Shown here: positions 46,533 through 57,905 of the stretch, piece by piece
How the letters are laid out: each line of letters starts with the position of its first letter
How positions within the stretch are numbered: position 1 is the first letter of the stretch
Source of the DNA: Coptis chinensis
Lineage: Eukaryota; Streptophyta; Magnoliopsida; Ranunculales; Ranunculaceae
Direction: 5' to 3'
DNA length: 64,000 nt
Assembly: GCA_015680905.1 (NCBI GenBank)
Contig: CM027378.1
Span: 53,965,501 to 54,029,500, forward strand
The notes under the pieces: generated by a model
Told to the model about the DNA's origin: nothing
What the model saw: only the letters and a program-made list of their open reading frames with translations
Databases searched by the model: none
Program-made: the position numbers and the translations under genes

Positions 46533-46632
46533 AAGGTGAGTCTTTTAACGTCAGATCCTCAAGATGAGTCGAGTCTTTTAACGTCAGATTCTCAAGACGA
46601 ATCAAGTCTTTTAACGTCAGATTCTCAAGACA
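46533..46632. repeat. Element 2 minisatellite, about 3 x 33 bp
   Basis: Three units of GAGTCTTTTAACGTCAGATT followed by CTCAAGACGAATCA, the counterpart of the four-unit array at 21,222-21,352. Copy number therefore differs between family members. Confidence 0.8.
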
Positions 46633-46740
46633 AATCCCAACCTGTGGGAGGAACGGCGCGGCGACGAAGATTATCCTGCGTAGCTGGTGTCAGACAAAAG
46701 TATATCTTAAACTGGCTAGTATCGGATAGGAAGTCAAGAC

Positions 46741-46974
46741 CTAGACAGAAGGGTGTTTGACAATGCATACACCACGGCCCATCCTTCGCAAGAGACGCCG
46801 CTTACGAGCAAAAGTACTACGACCATTCCCTATTCGTGATGAGTGAGACTTACACTAAATGATTAGCTGAAGTTCACGAGGTAGAGAGTAGAAAAGGGAA
46901 GAGAAGGAAGGAGGTGAAATTTTAGGTACCCATCGTTTACCAAAAAGCACGTTTGCTCGTGTTGCAGAAGACAT
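46741..46974 (-). pseudogene. Element 2 small conserved ORF with stop at codon 40
   Basis: Opens MSSATRANVLFGKRWVPKIS at 46974 and PSFSSLFYSLPRELQLII follows. Codon 40 is TAG (46,857-46,855) where element 1 has TGG (Trp). After it the frame continues with the same basic RSTFARKRR motif to a stop at 46,741. Changes relative to element 1 fall often in third positions. The product is unknown. Confidence 0.5.
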
Positions 46975-47119
46975 TTATACTCAGTTCTTAAATAGAGTTT
47001 TGGTGGACTAAGGTTCCGGCGCTTGCAACCACACACTTCAAAGAACTATGGAGATCATAAGATAGAAGATGGCCCGGCTACCAAAATGGCGTACCCTCTA
47101 TAGAAACAAGATTGAGTAC

Positions 47120-48330
47120 GCCAAACGAAACATCTAGTCTGTGTAGACCGGATCCTGAAGAAGAGTTTGTTCAATATCTGGTGAGCGTAATTCGTGGTAA
47201 TGTTTTAGGCGTTGTCCATTGACTTGAAATTCGCTGTTATCTTGTGGATTAAGCAAAGAGATTGCCCCATAATGTTTCACAGCTGACACAATGAAAGGAC
47301 CAGACCATCGTGTTTTCAATTTACGGGTGAAAAATGTGTAACTGGAGTTGACAAAGTAAACCTTTTGGCCAATTTTAAAATCCTTACATAAAATGTGCTT
47401 GTCGTGCACTCTTTTTATATTAGCTTTGTAGGATTTCGAGATCATAAGCATCACTCGAATCGCCTCAAGCTCATTTAATTGTAGTTTTCGCTTCTGCTTT
47501 TGCCTCGATGATATTGTAATTGTGAGGCTTTTGATGGCCTAAAGCGGCACGATGCTCAAGTTCAACCGCGGATGACAAGGTTTTCAAAAATAATGTGGTA
47601 AGGAGACATCCCTATAGGTGTCTTAAATGTCGCTCGGTATGCCCACAAGGCATCCGATAAAGCGGAGAGACCGATTCTTTCTTGATGGGTTGATGGTTTT
47701 CTCGTAATAGACTTTATCTCTCATTGGAGACTTCCACTTGGCCACTCGTTTGTGGGTGATATGGAGTAGCAACCTTGTGAGTAACTCCATATTTTTTCAT
47801 TAAAACCCAAAAATTTTATTACAAAAATGTGTACCCCCCATCATCGATGATAGCTTTGGGGACACCAAAACGAGAAAATGTTTTCTTTAACAAATTTCAC
47901 GACAGTCTTATGGTCATTTGAGCGACACGCGAAAGTGCCTCAATCCATTTGGACACATAGTCTACAAATGACTAAAATGTATAGAAAACCTTGAGAAATA
48001 GGGAAAGGTCCCATAAAATCAATGCCCCAAACATCAAAAATTTCCACAATCAAGATAGGATTTAGGGGCACCATATTTCGATTTGGTAATTGACCTAGGT
48101 GCCGACGATTTAATGCAAGCTATGCAATGTTCGTGGTGCATCGCGAAAAAGGGTAGGCCAAGTAAAACCACATTGTAATACCTTGGCCGCAGTTTTCTTT
48201 CCACCTAAAATGACCTCCGCAAGATTGTTCATGGCAAAGGATAATACGCCGGTATGCTCCGGTCGGAATGCAAATGACGAATGAGTTGGTCCGAACAATA
48301 CTTAAAGAGGTAGGGTCATCCCAAAATAAT
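47120..48330 (-). pseudogene. Element 2 integrase
   Basis: Contains the zinc-binding region (partly in 48,298-48,110), the core WGIDFMG (first Asp), AIIDDGG (second Asp, with Asp where Ser is usual just before it) and GQVEVSNE (Glu), and a readable C-terminal part (47,454-47,134: ANIKRVHDKHILCKDFKIG, RKLKTRWSGPF, FQVNGQRLKHYHEL). Several frameshifts lie in the middle. Confidence 0.75.
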
Positions 48331-48397
48331 ATTTTACAGTGGATAAGAACTTTTTATGATCGGGGACGTGACCAAGAGGATGGAACTTCCTCAAGAA

Positions 48398-48900
48398 CTA
48401 GGTAGTTAACGATATCCCGCACCATGGAGATGAGAAAATAGAGTACAAATATTCGTCTGGGAAGGAATCACAGATGGCTTCAGAATCACTATCAATGTCA
48501 CCAACCAGCCTTGATAAATGGTCGGCCACGACATTTTCGGTTCCTTTATTGTCTTTGATTTCCAGGGTGAATTCTTGCAAGAGAAGGATCCATCGGAACA
48601 ATCGTTGTTTTGCGTCCTTTTTCGCGAGTAAATACCGAAGTGTGGCATGGTCAGTATATACGATAATGGATGTTCCAACTAGGTAAGGGCGAAACTTATC
48701 CAAGGCATAGACAACATCTAGGAACTCTTTCTCAGTTGTTGTGTAATTACGTTGAGCGTCATTAAGAGTTTTACTAGCGTAGTAAATGACAACGGGTTTG
48801 TCATCACATCGTTGGCCTAGTACGGCGCTAATAGCAAAGTCGCTAGCGTCACACATTAGTTCGAATGGTTGAGACCAATCAGGGGGTTGAATGATAGGAG
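48398..48900 (-). pseudogene. Element 2 RNase H domain
   Basis: A 152-codon open stretch with [47 protein letters not shown] and the tail [10 protein letters not shown]. All expected motifs of a gypsy RNase H-like domain (CDAS, TEKE, TDH, DHLSR) are present. It degrades the RNA strand during reverse transcription. It is the best preserved domain of this element. Confidence 0.85.
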
Positions 48901-49781
48901 CGGTAGTCAGAGTGGTTTTTAGAGTATCAAAAGCTTTTTTGCAATTGAAATTGAAGTCTAATATCGCATCCTTAAGCGGAGGAGATTGGTTAAAGGTCGA
49001 GCAACTTTAGAAAATCCTGAATGAATCTCCCTCAAAACCCAAGCCAGTGGCCTAAAAAAGGCACGGATATCACTTAATTAATGCGTGGGAAAGGTAGCGG
49101 AAGCAATTTTAACAATTTTAGCTTTATCAACCTCTATGCGTCTTTCAAAACAATATGACTTATAACAAGTCCTTTGGTAACCATGAAATGACACTTCTCC
49201 CAATTGAGTACCAGATTTTTCTCTTCGAACGCTGTTAATACTTTAGAAAGGTTGGATAGGCAGTCGTCAAAGGAATTTCCATAGATGGAAAAAATCGTCC
49301 ATGAAGACTTCCATATAATGTTCCACCATATCATCGAAAAATGAAGCATGCACGGCGTTGGAAAGTGCCGGGGCATTACAAAGACCAAAAGGCATTCGAT
49401 GCAGATGCAAAGGTTCCAAAGGGACACGCGAAAGTTGTCTTTTCTTGATCGGTGGGATCGATGACAATTTGGAAATATCGGGAATAGCCATCAAGAAAAC
49501 AAGTAGTAAGCATGACCGCTAAACATTCTAGCATCCGGGTCAATGAATGGGAGGGAAGTGATCTTACGCGTTTCGCATTAAGTTTGCGATAGTCAATGCA
49601 AATTCTCCATTTTAATGGAATGCGAGTGGAGATGCACCTCACCATTTTCATTTTGTACAACTTGAATGCCGGACTTTTTGGGAACAACGTGGACAGGACT
49701 AACCCAATCACTATCAGAGATAGGGCATATGATGCCCGCATCAAGTAAACGTAAAACTTCCTCTCTCACCACTTCCTTCAT
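48901..49781 (-). pseudogene. Element 2 reverse transcriptase
   Basis: MKEVVREEVLRLLDAGIICP opens at 49781, then DWVSPVHVVPKKSG, WRICIDYRKLNA, PFGLCNAPA and the palm with FMDD (49,494-49,267 region), then LNWEKCHFMVTKGLV. At least four frameshifts split it. Downstream connection sequence to RNase H is degraded (49,134-48,960). Confidence 0.85.
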
Positions 49782-49799
49782 GGCGGGATTAAGGAGGCG

Positions 49800-50783
49800 T
49801 TATGGTTCTCACGATGTCTTTGTGCCGTCATCAAGATGTATGCGATGCGTGCATATGCTAGGGTATATTCCCTTGATATCATCTAAGGACCATCCGATAG
49901 CGGAGTGGTGTTCACGAATGACATGAATCAAGTGTGCCTCTTCGTCGATAGTCAAGTGAGCAGAAATTATTATAGGGTGACTACCATCGAGATCGAGATC
50001 CACGTACTTCAAATCAGAGGGTAGAGGTTTTAAATCCGGAGTTGGAGGATTGGGGATCAAGGATTCGTGAGGGATCATCTCTTCAATGGAAAAGAGTGAA
50101 TCTGGTTATTCTGAATCAGTTTGCAATGCAGCAGTAGGATCAAATAGTGGTACCAACTCTAATAATGTATGGACATCCTTTATGTACGAGTCATCATCAA
50201 ACTCAGGATTATCAAAAGAAAGAAATTGGTGTATCTCGTCTGGGGGAAAAGAGTTTGTGAAATAATCATGTTCCAGTCTATCAACCAAACTAATCTCGCC
50301 CTCCATTATAGGATTGGAAAATTGTTTCATTAATTTGAATACGTTGAGTTCGACAGAAAGGTTCCCGAAAGACAATGTCATTGAACCGTCCCGATAATTA
50401 ATGAGAGCGTTAGCAGTTGCAAGAAAAGGATGTCCCAAGATGATAGGTATGGAGTCACAGGCCACTTCAGCATCTAAAATGACAAAATAAACTGGGTAGT
50501 AAAAATCTTGGACCTTGACTATGATATTCTCTACTATGCCCTTTGGGTACTTGATGGAGCGATCCGCGAGTTGCAGAGTCATATTGGTAGGTTTTAATTC
50601 ATGAAGACCTAACTGTTTAAATAAGTAGTAGGGATGTAGGTTAACACTGGAACCTAGGTCTAAAAGTGCAGTAGCGGTATACTTGTCGCCCAACGTGCAT
50701 GGTACAGTTGGTCGACCTAGGTCCTTGTACTTTACCACACCATTGGTAGTGGTAATCGAGGGAAACTGCTCAGTGAGGAACAC
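49800..50783 (-). pseudogene. Element 2 protease and linker
   Basis: A 225-codon frame (50,783-50,106) holds the aspartic protease: active site ALLDLGSSVNL, then YLFKQLGLHELKPTNMTLQL, KYPKGIVENIIVKVQDF and PIILGHPFLATANALI. Unlike element 1 the catalytic Asp is kept. A linker frame (50,078-49,809) with PTPDLKPLPSDLKYVDLD leads to RT, the usual Athila junction. Confidence 0.82.
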
Positions 50784-50899
50784 TTGTTAAGGAACATTCG
50801 TACGTCGTTTGGTGGTGCACATGTCTTTCAAAAACTTGGCATGCTTCGGTAAATGCTTAAGCACATCTAGGAAAGGTAAGTTTATGGTCAAATTTTTGA

Positions 50900-52712
50900 A
50901 GGTTTCACGGATCTCATCGAAATGTTCGTCGCGTTTGTTCTTTACCAAACGGGCAGGGAATGGAGCTTTTGGGACGTGGGTGTAGAATTGGAAGGTACAA
51001 CTTCGTCCGTTACAGGTTGCAAAGTAGGAGTTAGAAGGACGTCAGCCGTGGTTTCCGTCGATTCCTCGTCTGGCATACGTATTTTATTGTCGATGGTTCG
51101 GCCAGAACGAAGAGTGGTAATGGCATTTACCTCACCCTGGCTTGGATTACTAGATCCTGGTGCATTTTTGAGTTCAAAGGCAGTGTTTGTAGGCTTAGGG
51201 TTTGGAACTGCTTGGCCAGGGAACACACCCTTTTGACTTTTATCCTGAGCTAACAGCTGAAGAGACTGTTGGATAGAAGCTAGGATTTGATTCTATTGAT
51301 TCATGTATGTCGAAAAGTTTCAATTTGTTTTATCTACGTGGATTGTACTAGCGAACAAGCGAGAACCAGTTCCACGGTTATTATTTACGGGTTGATTTTG
51401 GTAGCCATATCCTTGATTAGCGGGAACAAGGTTGCGGTTGTTTTGGTACCCTATATTTGCGTTGTTGGGAAAATTACTTTGCCCTTGCTGGAATTGCGGA
51501 GGATTTCCTTGACGATAGGAATTGTAGTTCGCGGGTGGTGGTACAGGAACGTTGTTGACACCCGGAGGAGCTTGTTGTTGGGCAGGGGGTGCCCAACCTA
51601 AATTCGGATGTTGTCGCCAAGGTGCATTAGGGATGTTGAAAGCACAAGCCTCTTCAGATGGTTGGGGAGGGCACTCGTATACCAAAGGACAATAAGAATC
51701 GGCGTGCTCCGGACTTAAGCAAAGAGGACATGGGGAAGCGTTGGCAGCCATGACCTGTTTGGTTTTTGATCATTTACTTGTACCGAAAAGAGCATCGACC
51801 TTTTGTTTAGGGACTCGATCGAGTTTTTAATTCCGGATCGGGTTTGACCTCGAACATAGACGCGTAACTTTAGTAGGAGTGTCTTTAGAAGATCTAGAAG
51901 AATCGTGTTTCCCCAATGGGTGCTTCGCGGAAATCTGTTTCTCAAGAAAAGTGTATGCTTCAAGATGGCGCCTTTGTCCATGAAACAACCGCCGCTCATG
52001 ATATCTAAGGTTTCCTTTTGATAGTCGAGAGACCATTAAAGAATGAACGGACTAATAAAAGCAGTGTCGAAGTTGATGATGGGGACATTCGAGAAGCAGA
52101 TCAATAAATCCGCTCCATGCTCCGAAAATGACTCTTGGGTGCCGGGCGAAAAGAATTGAATCTTTTGAAGCATTTCGTGTTTTTCTCGAGTATAGAACTT
52201 TATCATGAATGCTTGTACGAAGTTTGGCCCATGTGTCAATGGATTGCGGCGCTCACTGCGGAGCCAAACCGAAGCTTTATCGCCTAAGGTGAAGGGAAAC
52301 AACCTAAGCAAGACTTGTTCGTTGGTAAAGTTGGATGGCGGAAAGTGGTGACTACTTGTTGTATCCGACGATTTAAGGTGATTATATCGGGTTTTCATGG
52401 CCTAGACCATGGTAAACAGGTAACAAACCGAAAATGTTTGGCGGAATTCGAAAAATCACCTACAATAGCATCGAAGTTTAATGTAAGAAAGTGTCCTTCT
52501 TGTAAGGCAAGATAGAAATCTGAAAGGGTTTCTCAACCGTGGGATTTTCTGGGCCATAATTACGGGAGATGACAAAGAACAGAGACGTTTGACGAGGTTG
52601 GTTTACTTGAGGAGGAACTACGCCTAGGATATAGCATAAGCGCTTGTTTATTGTATTTCGATAATCGATATGTAAGTTCTAATTCCTTATGTTTACCAGA
52701 CCGTAGTCTCAT
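50900..52712 (-). pseudogene. Element 2 gag
   Basis: Start MRLRSGKHKELELTYRL at 52712, shared with element 1. The gag core (52,398-52,036) has FTLGDKASVWLRSERR and FVQAFMIKFYTREK. The zinc knuckle CPLCLSPEHADSYC (C-X2-C-X4-H-X4-C) is in 51,751-51,320, followed by an Asn/Gln/Pro-rich tail (NSYRQGNPPQFQQGQSNF) and a linker (51,226-50,942). Frame breaks separate the three parts. Confidence 0.8.
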
Positions 52713-53934
52713 ACAAATATAAATTTTAATTTAAGGTTCATAAGGAACGAGTTATGACTGGAGGTTTTAGAATTAAGGAAAGAGGTAGGTGAAGCACGTC
52801 TTCCTGAGCTGTTGCTAACTTGAGCAAGTAAGCTAGGATAACGTGTGAATATTCCAGCAGCCAGGTCACCTGAGAGAATTGAGGGAGGTTGTTCGTGCTA
52901 GCACGTTCCTTAATTAGGCAACCTCAATTTTTTTCAAGTTTCCTAGGCACTGATGGAATAGGATGATGATTTATGATGGTGTATTATGCGGTGTGTTATT
53001 AAGATGATTTAGATGAAATTTTTAATTACTATGATTTTTTTATTTTTTTTATTTTTTTATTTTATTATTATTATTATTATTATTTTAGTTTACGTAATTA
53101 ATGTATTATGGAGACGTGATTACGAAATATGCAATTAAAAATGATAGATGCCAAAATAGAAACTAACTAACATATACTAGTTTACGCAGAAAATCTACAC
53201 ATGCAAATCTATATTACTTATACATGCGACTATATGTAAGTTATATGTGAGCTAGGGGAATGTCGAGAACTAACTCATACAAATGAATCTGCGACATTGA
53301 ATTGATGTAACATACACATACAAAAATATTCTAAGCAGGTGGTTTGAAACTACACATACATCCAAATATATTCGAATCATATTGATCGTGTTAACGTGAA
53401 TATGTAATGACGAACCACATTTATATGCAAAGAGTTCTTCTGCCACACACAAACATGCAAGATAAAACAGGTTATAGTAACAACCAAATAATATCCTCGA
53501 CAAAGTTTGAGGAGTTTAAGGATTTGAAACTTGGTGTCCCGCGATTCCTCGTACATGATCGAACTAACTCCCGAGCTTGTGCACTTACTTGCTAAACTGG
53601 ACAAGAGAGTCCAAAAGAGTACTGAAAAGGAAAGTGGCTCAGACTGAAAACCGGAGTGTTGATACTCCGGGTTAGTCTTTTGCGATTACTAATTTAGTCT
53701 CGTCCGGAGACTTTTGTCGGATTCAAGATTTCCAAGTTCCTACGGAATACTTAAACTGTGCTAATAAAAATAAACAAGATCTGGTTCACAGATATCTGTT
53801 AGTAGAAAAAGTTGGGGCAAACAGTTACGTAACACGTTAGTATCTTAAAAGAAATGGAAATTAAAAAAATGAAGAGGTAGGGGAGGGGGTTTTACGTGAT
53901 GTGTTCCAGTTATTACGTTAAGTCCAGAGTCCTT
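52713..53934 (-). other. Element 2 leader between primer site and gag
   Basis: A/T-rich untranslated leader. The conserved block at about 52,840-52,960 matches 27,570-27,700 of element 1. A (TTA)n tract lies at 53,060-53,085. Confidence 0.6.
52894..52905 (-). promoter_or_regulatory. Element 2 leader palindrome CGTGCTAGCACG
   Basis: A 12-bp perfect palindrome in the conserved leader block, the counterpart of CCGTGCAAGCACGG in element 1. Possible RNA dimerisation or packaging hairpin. Confidence 0.4.
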
Positions 53935-53952
53935 CGGCGTGCAATGTCGCCA
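53935..53952 (-). other. Element 2 primer-binding site (tRNA-Asp-like)
   Basis: Minus strand TGGCGACATTGCACG begins two bases inside the 5' LTR and resembles the tRNA-Asp-type primer site TGGCGCCGTTGCCGG with several mismatches. Confidence 0.55.
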
Positions 53953-53954
53953 TT

Positions 53955-55681
53955 TGATAAACACGCATTTATTCGAATGTTTATTGGTTTTCTTGATTAA
54001 TTAAGTTCGAGGTCCACAGTCCGAAGTCCGAAGTCCAAAGACCAAAGTCCAAAGTCCAAAGTCCGTATAGTCGTACGTTTTAGTCAAGTTACCTTACTCA
54101 CGTAGGTTTGGTAGGATAGGTCAAGTAAGGGATCGTCCAAACCTTAGGGCTCGGAAAAGGCTCACAACTGGAATTACAACTTTTGGCGAGTAGGATTTTA
54201 GGTTTTTTAGTTGGTTTTAATTAAATTAACAGTAATGCAAATAATGTAAATTACTACGGTGATTTATATGTAGATAAACAAAGATAGGGAACAGGGAGAG
54301 AGTTAATCATACTCATGCAAGAATCATTTTTTTCAACAGTTTATATTACCATATCACTACATCTCTAATTCGCCTCGCGGTTTGGAGACGACGCCGAAAG
54401 TATTGATCCCCTAAGCGATGCCCACATCTCGAGCCGCGATCGCGACTAGCATAAGGAGTTGAACTAATATTTCATCTCCGGAATATCATTTCAGCTCGGC
54501 TCGATTCCACATCATTTGGACAAATTGGAGAGTCAGTTCGACACCATAGAGTCGCCAAGACGACATTTTGGGTCGCACCGAGATCGTTTCTAGAGCATCA
54601 AAGATTCCAAATTTGTACTTCTCGTCATTTTGGGACCGGATGTCTAATCTATGCCTAATTCTGGCACCGATTCTAGAATATTAAAGAGTCAATCCGATTC
54701 TCACACGAAGCAAAGATAACCCTCCCCGAGGGGATTAGCTCATGGTCATTGAAGGAATAATAAAACTTGTTGTATACATTAAGTAAATAAATGCAGGACA
54801 GGAATTAAACTAGAAAAGAAATGACTGTTATTAAGGGTAAAATGACTTACAGTATTTAAGCTGCTAAAATAAAAAGGGCGGAATGTAAGTGCTGGAATGA
54901 AAACTAACTAAGGCATAAGCTAAAGCATAATTGCTGAAGGAAAAATAATGAAGGCTACCCCCCTCATATATATAGGCGGAAGACCCTTCACGTGAAATCC
55001 CAACATTTAATCAGGTTTGTATGTTAGCTAATTGAAACGTTCAAAACTTTGAGAATCAAAGTTTTGTTTTACCTGTTTTAAATTTTGTCATTTAGCTTTA
55101 TAAGGTTTTGTCTTTATATGTTTTAGTTTCGTCTTTTAGCCCAATTCAATTCAAACATTGAATTGGTACGTGTCTTTCTCTTTGCAAGGTGGCACAAATT
55201 TGTGACCATTACTTGCCACCTGCCTATGCTGACTCATCATGCCTTTTGGGCCCGCAGAGTGGGTCCACTAAGTGTGTCCAGTGGCGGCGCCGATTTTGGC
55301 ATTTTTGCAACTTTCTGTCTTTGCGTAGAGTTTGTCGCCCTAGTCACTCTGGCAGTTCACTAGCCAACGTCGTCACCCCGATTTATCAGATTTGAGCTTC
55401 GGAAGTTTGCTACTTCTTTATATGTGGACCCGTTCTGCACTGGTTTTGTTCTTTTGGAAACTTTGGCTCTAGTCGCTCATTGGCTTCATCGGGGTTGAGT
55501 GGGAAACTTCAAATATTCCAAAGATTCCCGCATTCTCGATGCATGTTTTATCATTATATTCATTTTAAATGCGGAAACCTGCAAAAGTACAAAAATTAAT
55601 TATTACATGATTATTAAACACATAATCGACCAAAATGCTATGTCTCTCGGGGTTTAATATTACAGTTTTGGGTGCTTATCA
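53955..55681 (-). repeat. Element 2, 5' LTR
   Basis: 1,727 bp partner of 37,895-39,622. It contains the same heptamer array (54,003-54,070). Confidence 0.92.
54967..54974 (-). promoter_or_regulatory. Element 2 LTR TATA box
   Basis: TATATATA, preceded on the minus strand by CTTCCGCC. It is in both LTRs and is a likely RNA polymerase II promoter, with a start about 30 bp lower in coordinate. Confidence 0.5.
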
Positions 55682-55686
55682 TATGC
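55682..55686. other. Target duplication TATGC, right copy
   Basis: Second copy of the 5-bp duplication created when element 2 inserted. Confidence 0.92.
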
Positions 55687-55775
55687 CTTCACCCTATTTA
55701 TTTATTCAAACCCATAGTTCTTTTCTTTCGTTACGAGCAAGCAGCTTTTGCATGTTAATAATTTTCATTGATTTG

Positions 55776-55971
55776 GTAGGGTGAGCCAGGCCCAAGCAGT
55801 AGTGCAACGAATGGGCGACTCTTGAAGGACTCAATAGCAAGCTATTGTGGCAAACATCCCCCAATCAAAAATTAATTTAATATCGTGTGAGGCATTGCCT
55901 CACATATCAGATATTATACTTATAAGAACAGATACTACACTTGATCTTAGCCAAAAGGCCAAGAAAGGTAT
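55776..55971 (-). ncRNA. U2: U2 snRNA copy 1 (variant)
   Basis: 196 nt. The branch-site pairing GUAGUA (about nt 34-39) is intact. Differences from the array consensus are C11 to U and two changes in the 50-56 region (C51 to A, U55 to A), which weaken stem IIa. It lies right next to element 2. Probably a weakened or dead copy. U2 pairs with the intron branch site in the spliceosome. Confidence 0.9.
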
Positions 55972-56739
55972 GAATTGCTTAATTTTCAATGTCTGCTTTT
56001 GTACCTTATAGCTCTTCAAATATACTTTTTACGTAGCCGATGTGGGAGTAAACACACATAGCTTGTGTACTAGTCACAACACGCCCTTAGACGTAAGAAT
56101 GATATTCTAACATAAACGAACATAACATAAATCCTGGAAAAACTCACAATCCACAAGGTTAAGAATGTGAACGGATCGTATATGCACACAGACATAAAGA
56201 GAGAATGAAGTGTCAAGATAATTATGCTTTTATTTAAACAGTCAAGAGATGTATATTTAGGTTGGGAACTCGGGCAATTTAGGTTGGGGTGGTGTATTTA
56301 GAGACAACAATGAGAGACTGAGAACATCATAGGTGTATATTGGTGGCTTGGGTGTTGAGAACAATTACGTTGCAGAAACACAAGTCATAGTGCAATGTAT
56401 TGCAAAAGCAGATGATTTGGGCATGACAAAGTTATAGATCGAATCTGACTCGGGCAACTGTTGTTCAAGCTAGTTGGAGGGAAGCAAATTTCAGTTCCCC
56501 AGAGTGATAAACTATTAAGACGTGTCTCAATGGAGGGAGCAGCAGACCAACCTTTCTTACTAGAATTGCGTATTTTTCTTTTTCCTTTCATCCAATAGGT
56601 TAGACACTTTTGTAAATCACGCTTTTGAAAATCATGGCCATTGCGTACGCCTTCGCCCTATTTATTTATTCAAACCCATAGTTCTTTTCTTTCGTTATGA
56701 GCAAGCAGCTTTTGCATGTTAATAATTTTCATTGATTTG

Positions 56740-56935
56740 GTAGGGCAAGCCAGGCCCAAGCAGTAGTGCAACGAATGGGCGACTCTTGAAGGACTCAATA
56801 GCAAGCTATTGTGGCCAACGTCCCCCAGTCAAAAATTAATTTAATATCGTGTGAGGCAATGCCTCACATATCAGATATTAAACTGATAAGAACAGATACT
56901 ACACTTGATCTTAGCCAAAAGGCCGAGAAAGGTAT
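56740..56935 (-). ncRNA. U2: U2 snRNA copy 2 (near consensus)
   Basis: The first 80 nt match the array consensus fully, including GUAGUA and the stem IIa/IIb segment. The Sm site UUAAUUUUUG is present. Small changes occur in the stem III region. Its upstream element reads TCCCACATAG instead of TCCCACATCG, which may reduce transcription. Confidence 0.92.
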
Positions 56936-57709
56936 GAATTACTTATTGTTCAATGTCAGCTTTTGTATCCTATTGCTCTGCAAATATATTTTGTACGTAG
57001 CCTATGTGGGAGTAAACACATAGTTTGTGTACAAGTCACAGCACGCCCTTGGACGTAAGAATGATATTCTAACATAAACGAACATAACATAAATCCTGGA
57101 AAAAGTTGTAATCCACAAGGTGAATAATGTGAACGGATCATAAATGCACACAGATAGAAAGAGAGAATGAAGTCCCAAGATAATTATGCTCTGATTTAAA
57201 TAGTCAAGAGATGCATATTTAGGTAGGGAAGTCAGGCAATTCAGGTTGGGGTGGTGTATTCAAAGACAACAGTGAGAAACATAGAACATCATAGGTGTAT
57301 ATTGGTGGCTCGGGTGTTGAGAACAGTTATGTTGCAGAAACACAAGTCATAGTGCAATGTATTGCAAAAGCAGTTGATTTGGGCATGACTAAGTTATAGA
57401 TCGAATCTGACTCGGGCAACTGTTGTTCAAGCTAGTTGGAGGGAAGCAAATTTTATTACCCCAGAGTGATCAGCTATTAAGACGTGTCTCAATGGTGGGA
57501 GCAGCAGACCAACCTTTCTTAATTACTAGAATTGCGTATTTTTCTCTTTCCTTTCATCCAATAGGTTAGACGCTTTTATAAATCACGCTTTTGTAAAACA
57601 TGCCTATTAATTGCGTATGCCTTCATCCTATTTAATTATTCAAACCCATAGTTCTTTTCTTTCTTTATGAGCAAGCAACTTTTGCATACTAATAATTTTC
57701 ATTGATTTG

Positions 57710-57905
57710 GTAGGGCGAGCCAGGCCCAAGCAGTAGTGCAACGAATGGGCGACTCTTGAAAGGATCAATAGCAAGCTATTGTGGCAAACCTCCCCCAATC
57801 AAAAATTAATTTAATATCGTGTGAGGCATTGCCTCACATATCATATATTAAACTGATAAGAACATATACTACACTTGATCTTAGCCAAAAGGCCGAGAAA
57901 GGTAT
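57710..57905 (-). ncRNA. U2: U2 snRNA copy 3 (variant)
   Basis: Full 196 nt with C41 to A just after the branch-site sequence and C62 to A in the stem II region. The Sm site and terminal stem are intact, as is the upstream CCCACATC element. Confidence 0.9.

Larger units (their letters stand above)
37895..55681 (-). mobile_element. Athila-like LTR retrotransposon, element 2, inside the U2 array
   Basis: A 17.8 kb element with ends TGATAAACAC...GTGCTTATCA, two ~1.73 kb LTRs and the target duplication TATGC. It has the same gene order and lineage as element 1 but is clearly a different, better preserved subfamily member: the LTRs are longer and gag/pol keep longer frames. Frameshifts in gag, RT and integrase show that it is not autonomous. 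It inserted into the spacer of a U2 snRNA repeat unit. Confidence 0.92.

Noticed and set aside
46536..46760. Plus-strand repeat protein (LLTSDPQDES units) in the minisatellite
   Set aside because: Opposite strand to all element genes, different frame content in element 1. It is explained by the 33-bp repeat.
12624..55681. The two Athila elements as one nested insertion
   Set aside because: Each has its own LTR pair and its own different target duplication (CCTGC, TATGC), and they do not overlap.
56811..57023. Recurrent plus-strand ORFs in the array starting near MANLPQSKINLIS
   Set aside because: They are the antisense of the U2 RNA and its promoter. Conservation comes from the snRNA, not from a protein.
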